From: CAZONU01 sp965370045
Lineage (GTDB): Bacteria; Planctomycetota; SZUA-567; JAKLDR01
DNA length: 35,859 nucleotides
NCBI GenBank assembly: GCA_965370045.1
Contig: CBDUSI010000040.1
Span: 1-35,859, forward strand
Reading direction: 5' to 3'
Shown piece after piece: positions 1-7,568 of the stretch; the first letter of the stretch is position 1; every line of letters begins with the position of its first letter. Both the position numbers and the translations under genes were made by a program. The notes under the pieces were generated by a model, which worked only from the letters and a program-made list of their open reading frames with translations, did not search any database and was not told where the DNA came from.

Positions 1-214
1 GCGCAGCGCCGCGCTCGGCCCGCCGCGCTGTTTGCAGCGTCAGGCTTCGCTCCGGGTGCATCGATGTGAGGCGTGAGCCCGAAAGCAGCTCGGCGGAGGG
101 TACGCCGCGCGCCGGCCGGAAGAACTCGCGCTCCCCGGCGACGAACCACAGGGCGGCGACGACGCCCGGGGCCAGGGCGGCGGCGGCCAGCCAGCGCAGA
201 GCCTTCGACCTCAC
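1..214 (-). CDS. partial membrane-anchored or secreted protein (N-terminus only)
   Basis: An open frame runs on the minus strand from a GTG at 214 to the window edge without a stop. The GTG overlaps the hslU stop codon (GTGA), a common translational-coupling arrangement. The predicted N-terminus is basic (MRSKALRW), followed by a hydrophobic stretch of about 18 residues rich in Ala, Val and Leu, then a charged region. This looks like a signal peptide or single membrane anchor. The last ~20 codons seen (positions 1-60) include rarer codons such as CGA, ACA and CAA, so the frame may be leaving the true gene there. No family can be assigned from 71 residues. It is probably the last member of the hslVU transcription unit. 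Confidence 0.45.
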   Translation of the reverse strand, partial: MRSKALRWLAAAALAPGVVAALWFVAGEREFFRPARGVPSAELLSGSRLTSMHPERSLTLQTARRAERGAA

Positions 215-1560
215 AGGATGAACTTGGCCACGTCGGCGTCCTCGATGACCCCGGCGAGCCGCTCCTCGACCATGGCGACGTCCACCACCACCTTCTGGCC
301 CTTGCGCTCGGGGGCCTCGAAGGACAGGTCCTCGAGCAGGTGCTCCATGACGGTGGCCAGCCGCCGGGCGCCGATGTTCTGCGCGCGGGTGTTGGCGTCG
401 GCGGCGATCTCGGCGATGCGCTTCACCGCGCCCGGCTTGAAGGAGAGCTTCACCCCCTCGGTGGCCATCAGGGCGACGGCCTGCTTGGTGAGCGCGCCGT
501 CCGGCTCGGTGAGGATGCGCTCGAACTCCTTCGCGCCCAGAGACTCGAGCTCGACGCGGATGGGCAGCCGGCCCTGCAGCTCGGGCAGCAGGTCGGAGGG
601 GCTCACCTGGCTGAAGGCCCCCGCGGCGATGAAGAGCACGTGGTCGGTGCGCACCAGGCCCCAGCGGGTGGCCACGCTGGCCCCCTCTATGAACGGAAGA
701 AGGTCGCGCTGCACTCCCTCGCGGCTGACGTCCGGGCCGCGGGAGTCGGTGCGGGCGACCACTTTGTCTATCTCGTCGACGAAGACGATGCCCAGGTTCT
801 GGCTCTTGTCCAGCCCGCGGCGCACCGCCGCGTCGCGGTCGATAAGCTCCCCGGCGGCCTCCTCGGCCAGCACCCGGCGGGCCTCGGCCACGGTCATCTT
901 GCGGCGCACGCTGCGCCGGGGCATCATGTTCTCCAGCGCCTCCTGCAGCTCGATGCCCGCCTCGGCGTCGCCCATGGAGGTCATCACGTTGGCGATGGGC
1001 GAGCCCGAGGCCTGGGTTTCGATTTCCACATCGCGGCTGTCCATGTCGCCGGCGCGGAGCTTCTTGCGCAGGCGCTCGCGGGTCTCCGGCTTGGGCCCGG
1101 CTGCCCCGCCCTCCCCGACGGGCTCCGGCGCGGGCAGCAGCGCGTCCAGCAGGCGGTCCTCGGCGATCTCCGCGGCGCGCGTCCTGACCGCCTCGCGGGC
1201 GGCGCTCTCCTCCTCGCTGACCGCGGTCTTGACCAGGTCGCGGATCATGCTCTCCACGTCGCGGCCGTGGTAGCCGACCTCGGTGTACTTGGTGGCCTCG
1301 ACCTTGATGAAGGGCGCGCCGACCAGCGCGGCCAGGCGCCGGGCGATCTCGGTCTTGCCCACCCCGGTGGGGCCGATCATGAGGATGTTCTTGGGGGCCA
1401 CCTCGTCGCGCAGCTCGGCTGGGATTTTCTGCCGGCGCCACCTGTTGCGCAGGGCCACGGCCACCGCGCGCTTGGCCTTGTCCTGCCCGATGATGTGGCG
1501 GTCGAGCGCGGCGACTATCTGCCGGGGGGTGAGGTCCTTGAATTCCGTGTGACTGGCCAC
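211..1560 (-). CDS. hslU: HslU, ATPase subunit of the HslVU (ClpYQ) protease
   Basis: HslU is the AAA+ unfoldase that feeds proteins into the HslV peptidase in the cytoplasm. The 449-residue product is of normal length. Walker A GPTGVGKT lies at residues 63-70 and a Walker B FVDEID in the middle. The pore-loop motif reads GYHG (residues 96-99) where the classical enterobacterial form is GYVG. The C-terminus is KFIL, matching the conserved tail that docks into HslV pockets and activates it. The I-domain (about residues 110-230) is present. The start is GTG at 1560, 7 bases after the hslV stop, so the two are co-transcribed and probably co-translated. Assignment is secure. Confidence 0.97.
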   Translation of the reverse strand: MASHTEFKDLTPRQIVAALDRHIIGQDKAKRAVAVALRNRWRRQKIPAELRDEVAPKNILMIGPTGVGKTEIARRLAALVGAPFIKVEATKYTEVGYHGRDVESMIRDLVKTAVSEEESAAREAVRTRAAEIAEDRLLDALLPAPEPVGEGGAAGPKPETRERLRKKLRAGDMDSRDVEIETQASGSPIANVMTSMGDAEAGIELQEALENMMPRRSVRRKMTVAEARRVLAEEAAGELIDRDAAVRRGLDKSQNLGIVFVDEIDKVVARTDSRGPDVSREGVQRDLLPFIEGASVATRWGLVRTDHVLFIAAGAFSQVSPSDLLPELQGRLPIRVELESLGAKEFERILTEPDGALTKQAVALMATEGVKLSFKPGAVKRIAEIAADANTRAQNIGARRLATVMEHLLEDLSFEAPERKGQKVVVDVAMVEERLAGVIEDADVAKFIL

Positions 1561-1567
1561 GGCTCGC

Positions 1568-2110
1568 CTACTTCTCCAGCTTCTCGACGGTGATTTCGCG
1601 GTTGGTGTAGATGCATATCTCCGCGGCGATCTCCAGCGAGCGGCGCGCGACTTCTTCGGCGGAGAGCTTCGTCTCGGCCAGGAGCGCGCGGGCCGCGGCG
1701 CGCGCGTAGCCCCCGCCCGAGCCGGCCGCCAGGGTGTCGTCGTCGGGCTCGAGCACGTCGCCGGAGCCGCCGACCAGCAGCATGCCGTCGGCGCCGGCGA
1801 CCAGCATCACCGCCTCCAGCCGGCGGAGCGAGCGGTCCGTGCGCCAGTCCTTGGCCAGCTCCACCGCCGCGCGGCGCACCGAGCCGCCGTACTCCGAGAG
1901 GCGCTTCTCGAACCTCTCTATCAGCGCCAGGCCGTCGGCCGCCGCGCCGGCGAAGCCGACCAGCACCCCGCCCTCGCCCAGCCGCCGGATCTTGGCGGCC
2001 TTGCTCTTGATCATCTGGTCGCCGAGGGTCACCTGCCCGTCGGCGGCCATGGCGACTTCCTTCCCGCGGCGGACCAGCAGGACGGTGGTTGAGTGGCTGG
2101 GTTTGCTCAT
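1568..2110 (-). CDS. hslV: HslV, peptidase subunit of the HslVU protease
   Basis: HslV is the threonine peptidase of the bacterial proteasome-like HslVU complex. The 180-residue product carries TTV at residues 8-10, so processing would expose Thr8 as the N-terminal nucleophile after loss of a seven-residue propeptide. The following KEVAMAADGQVTLG block and the GSGGGYARAAARAL segment are typical of the family. The ATG at 2110 is chosen because it gives this short propeptide and has AAAGGG about 10 bases upstream; the frame stays open further upstream, but that sequence belongs to hepT. It lies between the hepT stop and hslU, with 22 bases to the former. Confidence 0.96.
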   Translation of the reverse strand: MSKPSHSTTVLLVRRGKEVAMAADGQVTLGDQMIKSKAAKIRRLGEGGVLVGFAGAAADGLALIERFEKRLSEYGGSVRRAAVELAKDWRTDRSLRRLEAVMLVAGADGMLLVGGSGDVLEPDDDTLAAGSGGGYARAAARALLAETKLSAEEVARRSLEIAAEICIYTNREITVEKLEK

Positions 2111-2132
2111 GGCCTGGTTGCCCTTTCGACGC

Positions 2133-2468
2133 CTACTCGGCGAGAATCTTCCCGACCCGCTCTTCCAGGCCGGGCAGCTTGTTGGTGACGATGTCCCATA
2201 TGATCTCGTTGTCGATGCCGAAGTACTCGTGGATGAGGATGTCGCGCAGACCCGCGATCTTCCTCCAGTCAATGTCCGGATGCCCGGACCGCACTTCCTC
2301 GGGCAGCTTCTTGGTCGCCTCGCCGATGATTTCCAGGTTGCGCACCACCGCGTCCAGCGTCTTGGAGTCGGCGGACATCTGCGCCTGGTCCATGCCCCCC
2401 AGATACTTCCGGATCTTCTCAGCGGACTCCAGGATGTCCTCGAGGAAAACCTTATAGTCCCGGGGCAT
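2133..2468 (-). CDS. HepT-like HEPN-domain toxin (DUF86)
   Basis: The 111-residue protein is of the HepT/DUF86 family of small all-helical HEPN proteins, known as RNase toxins of MNT-HEPN toxin-antitoxin systems. The diagnostic Rx4HxY motif is intact: R75, H80 and Y82 in RDILIHEY. The start ATG at 2468 falls inside the end of the upstream MntA-like gene (17-base overlap), the usual antitoxin-first layout. In characterised homologues MntA AMPylates a tyrosine of HepT to silence it; the Tyr82 needed for this is present. The gene is followed after 22 bases by hslV on the same strand, so read-through into hslVU is possible. Confidence 0.88.
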   Translation of the reverse strand: MPRDYKVFLEDILESAEKIRKYLGGMDQAQMSADSKTLDAVVRNLEIIGEATKKLPEEVRSGHPDIDWRKIAGLRDILIHEYFGIDNEIIWDIVTNKLPGLEERVGKILAE

Positions 2469-2751
2469 AAACCGCCTCCGAGAGGATTGAAGAACGCAGC
2501 CGGGGTTTGATAGCATCGGTCAGGACCAGGTCCACCCTGCACTTGAAGAGCGACTCCAGAAACAGCTTGAGGTCCATGTAGGCGTCGAAGCTCTTTTTCT
2601 CGAACTCGACCACGAAGTCGAGATCGCTCCCCGCGCCGGCCTCGCCGCGCGCCGCCGAGCCGAACAGGCCCAGGCGCTTCACTCCGAAGCGGCGGATGGC
2701 CTCGCGGTTTTCCTCCAGCGCGTCGAGAACGCTCTCAGGAGTGCTGATCAT
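2452..2751 (-). CDS. MntA-like minimal nucleotidyltransferase antitoxin
   Basis: This 99-residue protein is a minimal nucleotidyltransferase. The signature GS-x10-DxD is present: G31, S32, then D43 and D45. A third acidic residue, D74 in RVDLVL, completes the metal-binding triad. Family members act as antitoxins to HepT by transferring AMP to the toxin. Its 3' end overlaps hepT by 17 bases, supporting joint translation. The ATG at 2751 has a GGAGG Shine-Dalgarno nine bases upstream. A promoter-like TTTAAC-N17-TAGAAT lies immediately before it, so this pair probably heads the transcript that continues into hslVU. Confidence 0.88.
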   Translation of the reverse strand: MISTPESVLDALEENREAIRRFGVKRLGLFGSAARGEAGAGSDLDFVVEFEKKSFDAYMDLKLFLESLFKCRVDLVLTDAIKPRLRSSILSEAVYAPGL

Positions 2752-2774
2752 TTCCCGACCTCCGTGAGCGGGTC

Positions 2775-2803
2775 ATTCTACGCCCGCAGCTTGGGTCGTT
2801 AAA
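2775..2803 (-). promoter_or_regulatory. putative sigma-70 promoter of mntA-hepT(-hslVU)
   Basis: Read on the minus strand, TTTAAC and TAGAAT are separated by 17 bases and sit about 25 bases before the mntA start. The -10 is good and the -35 weak. The assignment rests on spacing and position only. Confidence 0.45.
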
Positions 2804-2817
2804 GGGCAAAATCGCCC
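2804..2817 (-). terminator. weak hairpin after ubiB
   Basis: On the minus strand, 9 bases past the ubiB stop, GGGC-GATTTT-GCCC is followed by TTTAA. The stem is short, so this is only a possible terminator. It partly overlaps the mntA -35. Confidence 0.3.
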
Positions 2818-2825
2818 GCGCGCCG

Positions 2826-4514
2826 TTACATCTTCCCCGACCGATATATCGCCCAGGCCAGGCCCAGGCCCAGGACGCCGGCGAGCACGAAGCCCAGCAG
2901 GCCGAGGATGGAGATGCCCGCCACCGTGGGCCCCAACGCGGCGTGCATCACCACCGAACTGCCCACGATCACCGCGGCGATGATCAGCGCGAAGGCCAGG
3001 CGGTTGCTTGAGCGGTCCATCTCCTGAACCAGCCGCTCCAGCCCCTCGTGCCGGAAGGTCAGCGCCAGGCGCCCAGCCTGGGCCTTGCGCATCAGCTGGC
3101 GCAGGTCGCGGGGCAGCGCGTTCAGGAAGCTGGTCAGGTAGTACAGGCTGGTCCCCGCGCGCTTGAGGATATGCCGGGGGCTGAGCCGGTCAAGCAGCAG
3201 CTTCTTGGCGTAGGGCCGGATCGCCGAGGAGATGTCCACGTCCGGGTCGAGCCTGCGCACCAGCGAGCACATCAGCACGAAGGCCCGGCCGAGCATCACG
3301 AAGTCGCGGGGCAGGTTGACGTCGTGCCGCCGGGCGACGTGGAGCACGTCGTAGAAGGCCTCGGACATGTCGATGGCCCCGGCGGGAACGCCGTAGTAGC
3401 GGTCCAGCAGCTCCCGGAGGTCCAGGCGCACGGCGGCCAGGTCCGCGCCCTCGCTGAACACCCCGATGTCGGTGTAGACGCTGATGATCAGGTCGAGGTC
3501 CCCGCGGACCAGCGCCAGCAGGGTGGTGGCCAGCTGGCTCTTGAGCTCCGCGGAGATGTGCCCGACCATGCCGAAGTCCAGCAGCGCCGGGCGGGAGCCC
3601 TCCAGAACCATGATGTTCCCGGGGTGCGGATCGGCGTGGAAGGTGCCGAACTCGAAGAACTGGCGCAGGAAGGCGTTGCAGAGCCTCCCGGCCAGCTTGG
3701 GAAGGTCGCCGCCCGACGCGCGCAGGCCCTCCAGGTCGGTCAGCGGGTGGCCCTCGACCCGCTCCATGACCAGCAAGTTAGGGCCGCAGTACTCCCAGTG
3801 GACCGCGGGTATCATCACCGAGGCGTCGCCCTTGAAGAAGCCGCCGAACTTGACCAGGGTGCTGGCCTCGGTGGTGAAGTTGAGTTCCCGGCGCAGCGAG
3901 CGGGCGAACTCCTCGACGATGATCATGGGGCTGAAGCGAGCCAGCTCGGGGACGTGCTTCTCGGCCAGCTCGGCCATGCCCGCGAGCAAGTCGAGGTCCG
4001 CCCGCGTGGTCTTCTCGACGCCGGGGCGCTTGACCTTGACGGCCACCCTGCGGCCGTCGGCGAGCCGGGCGGGATGCACCTGGGCCAGCGATCCGGAGGC
4101 CAGCGGCCGGTCTCCGAACTCCGCGAAGGCCTCGTCCAGCGGGCGCTCCAGCTCCTTCTCGACTATGGCCCGGGCCGCCACCGGGCTGAAGGGCTCCACC
4201 TGGTCCTGGAGCGTCGCAAGCGCCTCCACGTACTCCTCGGGGATCAGGTCCGGCCGGGTGGCCATCAGCTGCCCCAACTTGACGAAGGTGGGCCCCAGTT
4301 CCTCGATGACCTTGACCAGCCGCTCCGGCGCGGGGGTGGGGATCTCGCCCGGCGCCCCGGCCCGGCCGCCGGTGATGCGGCTCAAGAGCGGCACGTAGCG
4401 TCCCAGGTTGATCTGCTCGACCAGTTGCCCGAACCCGTGACGGGTGAGCACCAGGACAATGTCCTTGAGGCGCTTCAGGTTGCGGTAGGTGCGGGCGATT
4501 TCGAGTATTCGCAC
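2826..4514 (-). CDS. ubiB: UbiB/AarF/ABC1-family atypical kinase
   Basis: The 562-residue protein belongs to the UbiB/ADCK family, which supports isoprenoid quinone biosynthesis at the membrane through ATPase rather than ordinary kinase activity. Visible landmarks in order are the family-specific KxGQ motif (K79-Q82), the alanine-containing nucleotide loop ASGSLAQVH (139-147), the ATP-binding Lys in VAVKVKRPG (157-165), HADPHPGN (293-300) and LDFGMVG (312-318). The C-terminal ~60 residues form two hydrophobic helices typical of UbiB. The gene follows a phasin-like gene by 43 bases on the same strand; such pairs would share a transcript. Whether it serves ubiquinone or menaquinone cannot be decided here. 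Confidence 0.9.
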   Translation of the reverse strand: MRILEIARTYRNLKRLKDIVLVLTRHGFGQLVEQINLGRYVPLLSRITGGRAGAPGEIPTPAPERLVKVIEELGPTFVKLGQLMATRPDLIPEEYVEALATLQDQVEPFSPVAARAIVEKELERPLDEAFAEFGDRPLASGSLAQVHPARLADGRRVAVKVKRPGVEKTTRADLDLLAGMAELAEKHVPELARFSPMIIVEEFARSLRRELNFTTEASTLVKFGGFFKGDASVMIPAVHWEYCGPNLLVMERVEGHPLTDLEGLRASGGDLPKLAGRLCNAFLRQFFEFGTFHADPHPGNIMVLEGSRPALLDFGMVGHISAELKSQLATTLLALVRGDLDLIISVYTDIGVFSEGADLAAVRLDLRELLDRYYGVPAGAIDMSEAFYDVLHVARRHDVNLPRDFVMLGRAFVLMCSLVRRLDPDVDISSAIRPYAKKLLLDRLSPRHILKRAGTSLYYLTSFLNALPRDLRQLMRKAQAGRLALTFRHEGLERLVQEMDRSSNRLAFALIIAAVIVGSSVVMHAALGPTVAGISILGLLGFVLAGVLGLGLAWAIYRSGKM

Positions 4515-4557
4515 GGGCAGTTCCGTATGGCGGGAGAGGCGGCTGTCTGGCGCCGCG

Positions 4558-4857
4558 CTACTTGCCGCCGCCGGCTTTCTTCTCGAGGGCCTCGACGCGC
4601 GCGGTGAGTTCGGCCAGGTCCTTGGCGGCGGCCACGTTGGTCTTGGCCAGGGTCTTCTCCACGGCGGCGTCGACGTGCTTCTGCAGGGTCTTGCGGACTT
4701 CCTCCCCGCGGGCCAGGATGTCCTTGACCAACTGGCCGGGCTTCTCGCTGCGAGCCTCGCCGCGCTTGATGAGCTCGTCGGCGATCTCCCGGGCCTTCTC
4801 CTCGGTTATGTCCAGGATGCCCAGTCCCAGGTTCGCCAGCTTCCGGACGGTTCCCAT
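4558..4857 (-). CDS. phasin-like coiled-coil protein
   Basis: A 99-residue, highly helical, charged protein with a short amphipathic N-terminus (VRKLANLGLGILDITEEKA) and a long heptad-like region ending in KDLAELTARVEALEKKAGGGK. This layout matches the PhaF/PhaI-type phasin family of polyhydroxyalkanoate-granule surface proteins, also found next to ubiB-like genes in organisms with no known granules. The Shine-Dalgarno GGGGGGAGGA lies just before the ATG at 4857 and next to a strong hairpin (4870-4890) in the leader. A general membrane- or granule-associated scaffold is the safest description; a PHA role is not shown by neighbours. Confidence 0.65.
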   Translation of the reverse strand: MGTVRKLANLGLGILDITEEKAREIADELIKRGEARSEKPGQLVKDILARGEEVRKTLQKHVDAAVEKTLAKTNVAAAKDLAELTARVEALEKKAGGGK

Positions 4858-4869
4858 TGCGATCCTCCC

Positions 4870-4890
4870 CCCGGGAGTGATTCTCCCGGG
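4870..4890 (-). promoter_or_regulatory. 5' leader hairpin of the phasin-like gene
   Basis: CCCGGGAG and CTCCCGGG form a perfect 8-bp stem around a 5-base loop, immediately 5' of the Shine-Dalgarno of the downstream minus-strand gene. The CTCCC of the 3' arm could alternatively pair with the GGGAG of the ribosome-binding site, so the leader has two mutually exclusive folds on paper. Function is inferred only. Confidence 0.4.
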
Positions 4891-4989
4891 TAGTAATCAT
4901 ATCCGCGCCCGGCGGCGGGCGCAAGCAAAAGGCTTGACTGGGGGCCGGGGAGCAAATAAACCATAACGCGTCGGGAAAGGGGAAAACTC

Positions 4990-5769
4990 ATGCCCAGCGC
5001 GCTGGTGATCCTGGAAGAGGTGCTCGACAAGAACCCCCGCGAACTCGCCGGGCCGCTGGCCAAGGCGCTCGGCCGGGTGCGCTACGACGTCATCGGCGCG
5101 CTCAAGCGGAACCCTTACATCCCCTTCAAGGACCTCACCTTCCAAGCTGCCGAGGCGGGGGCCTCTTGCCTGGCGGGCGTCGGGGTCACCGCGGCGATCG
5201 TCGACGCCGGCCGGCTTCCGCCGGCGCCCAAGGTATTCACCGTGCACAACGCCCGCGTCGAGGCCGACGGCCTCGCCGTCCAGACCGACCTGGTCGGCCG
5301 CCTGCGCACCGTGCCCTGGGACGGCATCGAGGCGCTCTCGGCGGCGACGGTCAGCGAGACCAGCACAGCGGTGGGGCTCGATGGCGGCGCGCTCCGGGAG
5401 GAAGTCCGGATGGCCAGGGAGGCTATCCACGATGGCATGGGCCAGCTGATTCAGCCGGAGATGCCCGGGCCCCTCTCGCGGACCGACGTCTACACGGTCC
5501 TGTGCCTGCTGCCCCGGGGGGCGGACGTCGAGATGCGCTTCCGCGCCGACCAGTTCAACTACGACTACCTCGGCGAGCGAATCTCGACCATCAGCTCCGA
5601 GAACTTCCGCATCTTCGCGGGCGACGTCCTGACCCGCGCCCGGGGGGCGCTGGTCGATCCCCGGGCCCGGAGCCTGGTCGAGACCGGCGAGGCTCCCCCG
5701 GTCCTCGACAAGAAGCGGCTGGCCGACTACAACCTGTGGCTCAGGCTGCGGGCCAGAGAAGGGCTTTAG
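4990..5769 (+). CDS. uncharacterised 259-residue cytoplasmic protein
   Basis: No family is recognised with confidence. The N-terminal ~75 residues (ALVILEEVLDKNPRELAGPL... to a Gly/Val-rich GVGVTAAIVDAGRLP) read as alternating helix and strand in which a 'level of processing by domain-specific cleft' pattern is followed by a segment with WDGIEALSAA. The middle (VYTVLCLLPRGADVEMRFRADQFNYDYLG) is strand-rich. There is no signal peptide, membrane segment or Cys/His metal cluster. The ATG at 4990 has AAAGGGG 8 bases upstream and is preceded by TTGACT at 4934. Codon use is like its neighbours. It is followed after 34 bases by the SDR gene and may be co-transcribed with it. Confidence 0.75.
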   Translation: MPSALVILEEVLDKNPRELAGPLAKALGRVRYDVIGALKRNPYIPFKDLTFQAAEAGASCLAGVGVTAAIVDAGRLPPAPKVFTVHNARVEADGLAVQTDLVGRLRTVPWDGIEALSAATVSETSTAVGLDGGALREEVRMAREAIHDGMGQLIQPEMPGPLSRTDVYTVLCLLPRGADVEMRFRADQFNYDYLGERISTISSENFRIFAGDVLTRARGALVDPRARSLVETGEAPPVLDKKRLADYNLWLRLRAREGL

Positions 5770-5803
5770 CCGCCGCCGCAGATCCCCCCTCCAAGGAGGC
5801 CCC

Positions 5804-6571
5804 GTGAGCACCGCCGCCGATCCCTTCCGCCTGGACGGCAAGCTGGCCCTGGTCACCGGCGCGAGCCGCGGCCTGGGCAAAGCCATCGCCCTGGCGCTGG
5901 CCGGGCACGGCGCGGACCTCGCCCTGGTCTCCCGCGGCGAAGAGGCGCTGAGAGCCACCGCCGCTCAGGCCGGCGGGAAAGCGGCGGTCTTCACCGCCGA
6001 CCTCGCCGACCTCGACTCGCTGCCGGCGCTCTTCGACCGCGTGGAGGAAGCCTTGGGCGCGCCCCAGGTGCTGGTCAACTGCGCGGGGACCACTTGCCGC
6101 GGCCCGGCCGTCGAGCAGCCCTTCGAGGAGTGGCGCCGGGTGCTGGCCGTCAACCTGGAGGCCCCCCTGATTCTCTCCCAGTGCTTCGCCCGCGCGCTGA
6201 TCGCCGCCGGGCGCGGCGGCAAGATCGTCAACGTCTGCTCGCTGCTGGCCGCGCGCACCCGGCCCACGGTGCCGGCCTACACCGCCTCCAAGACCGGCCT
6301 GCTGGGTCTGACCCGCGCCCTGGCGGTGGAGTGGGCCGCGCAGGGCATCAACGTCAACGCGGTCGGCCCGGGCTTCTTCGAGACGGAGATGACCGCCCCG
6401 CTCAAGGCCGACCCCCAGTTCGACGCCTGGGTCAAGAGCCGCGCGCCGGCCGGCCGCTGGGGCCGGCCCGGAGACCTCGCCGGCGCAGTGGTTTTCCTGG
6501 CCTCGCCGGCCGCGGATTTCGTCACCGGGCAGATCCTCTACGTCGACGGCGGCTGGACCGCGGCACTCTGA
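5804..6571 (+). CDS. short-chain dehydrogenase/reductase (gluconate 5-dehydrogenase/KduD-like)
   Basis: This 255-residue protein is a classical SDR oxidoreductase using NAD(P)H. The cofactor glycine motif TGASRGLG is at residues 18-25, NCAG at 92-95, and the catalytic Ser146, Tyr159 and Lys163 (YTASK) are all in place. The C-terminal VTGQILYVDGGW is the usual SDR end. Overall it resembles sugar-acid dehydrogenases of the gluconate 5-dehydrogenase/2-deoxygluconate dehydrogenase group, but the substrate cannot be read from sequence. The GTG start at 5804 is fixed by a perfect AAGGAGG at 5793-5799. A small hairpin (6597-6609) follows the stop. Confidence 0.9.
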   Translation: MSTAADPFRLDGKLALVTGASRGLGKAIALALAGHGADLALVSRGEEALRATAAQAGGKAAVFTADLADLDSLPALFDRVEEALGAPQVLVNCAGTTCRGPAVEQPFEEWRRVLAVNLEAPLILSQCFARALIAAGRGGKIVNVCSLLAARTRPTVPAYTASKTGLLGLTRALAVEWAAQGINVNAVGPGFFETEMTAPLKADPQFDAWVKSRAPAGRWGRPGDLAGAVVFLASPAADFVTGQILYVDGGWTAAL

Positions 6572-6596
6572 CCTTCGACCCCCAGCTTTACCCTTG

Positions 6597-6609
6597 CGGG
6601 CGAAGCCCG
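6597..6609 (+). terminator. small hairpin after the SDR gene
   Basis: CGGGC-GAA-GCCCG forms a 5-bp stem about 25 bases beyond the SDR stop, with no T run after it. It may end the SDR transcript but is weak. Confidence 0.3.
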
Positions 6610-6630
6610 GGGGGAATAAACTTCCGCACT

Positions 6631-6901
6631 AGCAGGCCGTTGAAAAATGGCGCGGCCGTGATTGGAGACAGAATGGTTCAGATTCGAGGAGAGGTTCCGA
6701 AGTCGATGCCCAAGCATCGTCTTTGGGTTCTCGACGACGAAGATGGGCCATTCTGGGCCAACCCGAAGGGCGGCAGGCGGTCCCGTCGCGCTGCTTCGTT
6801 CTCGGGATTCGCACGATGCCAGAGGCATCGCGCTCACCCTCGGGCCTCGCATCGCTCGGGAGCGCCTGTCGTCACGGCGCTCCATTTTTCAACGGCCTGC
6901 T
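6631..6901. mobile_element. MITE-like element with 20-bp perfect terminal inverted repeats
   Basis: The ends (6631-6650 and 6882-6901) are exact 20-base inverted repeats beginning AGCAGGCCGTTGAAAAATGG. The 271-bp interior has no transposase or convincing gene but contains nested perfect hairpins: CGATGC/GCATCG at 6704-6719, CGATGCC/GGCATCG at 6814-6830, and GGAGCGCC/GGCGCTCC at 6859-6883, the last merging into the right end. No clear target-site duplication is visible. The form suits a non-autonomous element mobilised by an IS transposase in trans; the TTGAAAAA-type end recalls several IS families but the family is not assigned. It ends 13 bases before the sigma-factor GTG. Confidence 0.75.
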
Positions 6902-6914
6902 GGGGGGAGCTATA

Positions 6915-7568
6915 GTGGCCAGGAGCAGGAGCCGGGGCAAGGGTCGGAGCACCAGCCGCGACGCGGAGGTGCTGGATGCGGTCTTCAGCTACTCGCCCGA
7001 GGGCTGGACCAAGCTGATCGAGCGCCACGGACCGGCGGTGCGCGCGGTGGTCCGCCTGGTCTTCGACCGCTATCACGAGCCGGTCAGCGACACTGACATC
7101 GACGAGGTGGTCCTGGAGGTCTTCGAGCGCATGGCCGCCGACCGCTTCCAGTGGCTGCGCGCCATGCACTCGCCGGCGATGCTCTCCCCCTCGGTGCGCG
7201 CCCTGGCCGCTTGGCGCACGCTGGGCCTCCTTCGTTCCAAGTACCGGGTCTTCACCTGCTCGCTGGAGTCCGAGGCCGAGCTGGGCGGCCACCACGTGGC
7301 CACCGCGGTCCTGGCCCGCCCGCCGCAGGAGGACCGCGCCCCGTACCTCACCCGCGAAGACGTTAACCGGCTGCTGGACGACCTCCTCAACAAGCTCGGC
7401 GACCGGCCCAAGGGCATCCTGGACGGCCTCTACAAGTTCAAGAAACCCTACAAGCACATCGCCAAGAAGAACGGCATGCCCCTGGCCTCGGTGGCCGCCA
7501 CCATATACGAGGAGCGCAACCGCCTGGCCAACTCCCTGGCCGTGGCCGCGCCGGAGGCCGAATTGTGA
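6915..7568 (+). CDS. divergent ECF-type RNA polymerase sigma factor
   Basis: The 217-residue protein has the size and layout of an ECF sigma factor. Region 2-like helices cover about residues 20-90 (SPEGWTKLIERHGPAVRAVV, then DIDEVVLEVFERMAADRF). A linker follows, and a C-terminal region 4-like HTH at about 150-210 (LNKLGDRPKGILDGLYKFKKPYKHIAKKNGMPLASVAATIYEERNRL). The motif conservation is low, so it is a diverged member. The GTG at 6915 is chosen because GGGGGGAG precedes it by 5 bases; longer frames upstream only read through the MITE. Its TGA overlaps the GTG of the anti-sigma gene by four bases, which strongly supports a sigma/anti-sigma pair. Confidence 0.75.
   Translation: MARSRSRGKGRSTSRDAEVLDAVFSYSPEGWTKLIERHGPAVRAVVRLVFDRYHEPVSDTDIDEVVLEVFERMAADRFQWLRAMHSPAMLSPSVRALAAWRTLGLLRSKYRVFTCSLESEAELGGHHVATAVLARPPQEDRAPYLTREDVNRLLDDLLNKLGDRPKGILDGLYKFKKPYKHIAKKNGMPLASVAATIYEERNRLANSLAVAAPEAEL

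Noticed and set aside
2452..2542. A longer HslV starting upstream at 2542
   Set aside because: The extra ~144 residues are the hepT region in another frame. The ATG at 2110 has its own ribosome site and gives the expected short propeptide before the catalytic Thr.
6631..6914. Short open frames inside the MITE-like element that run into the sigma gene
   Set aside because: They read through inverted repeats and hairpins, lack ribosome sites, and the sigma gene has its own GGGGGGAG-spaced GTG.
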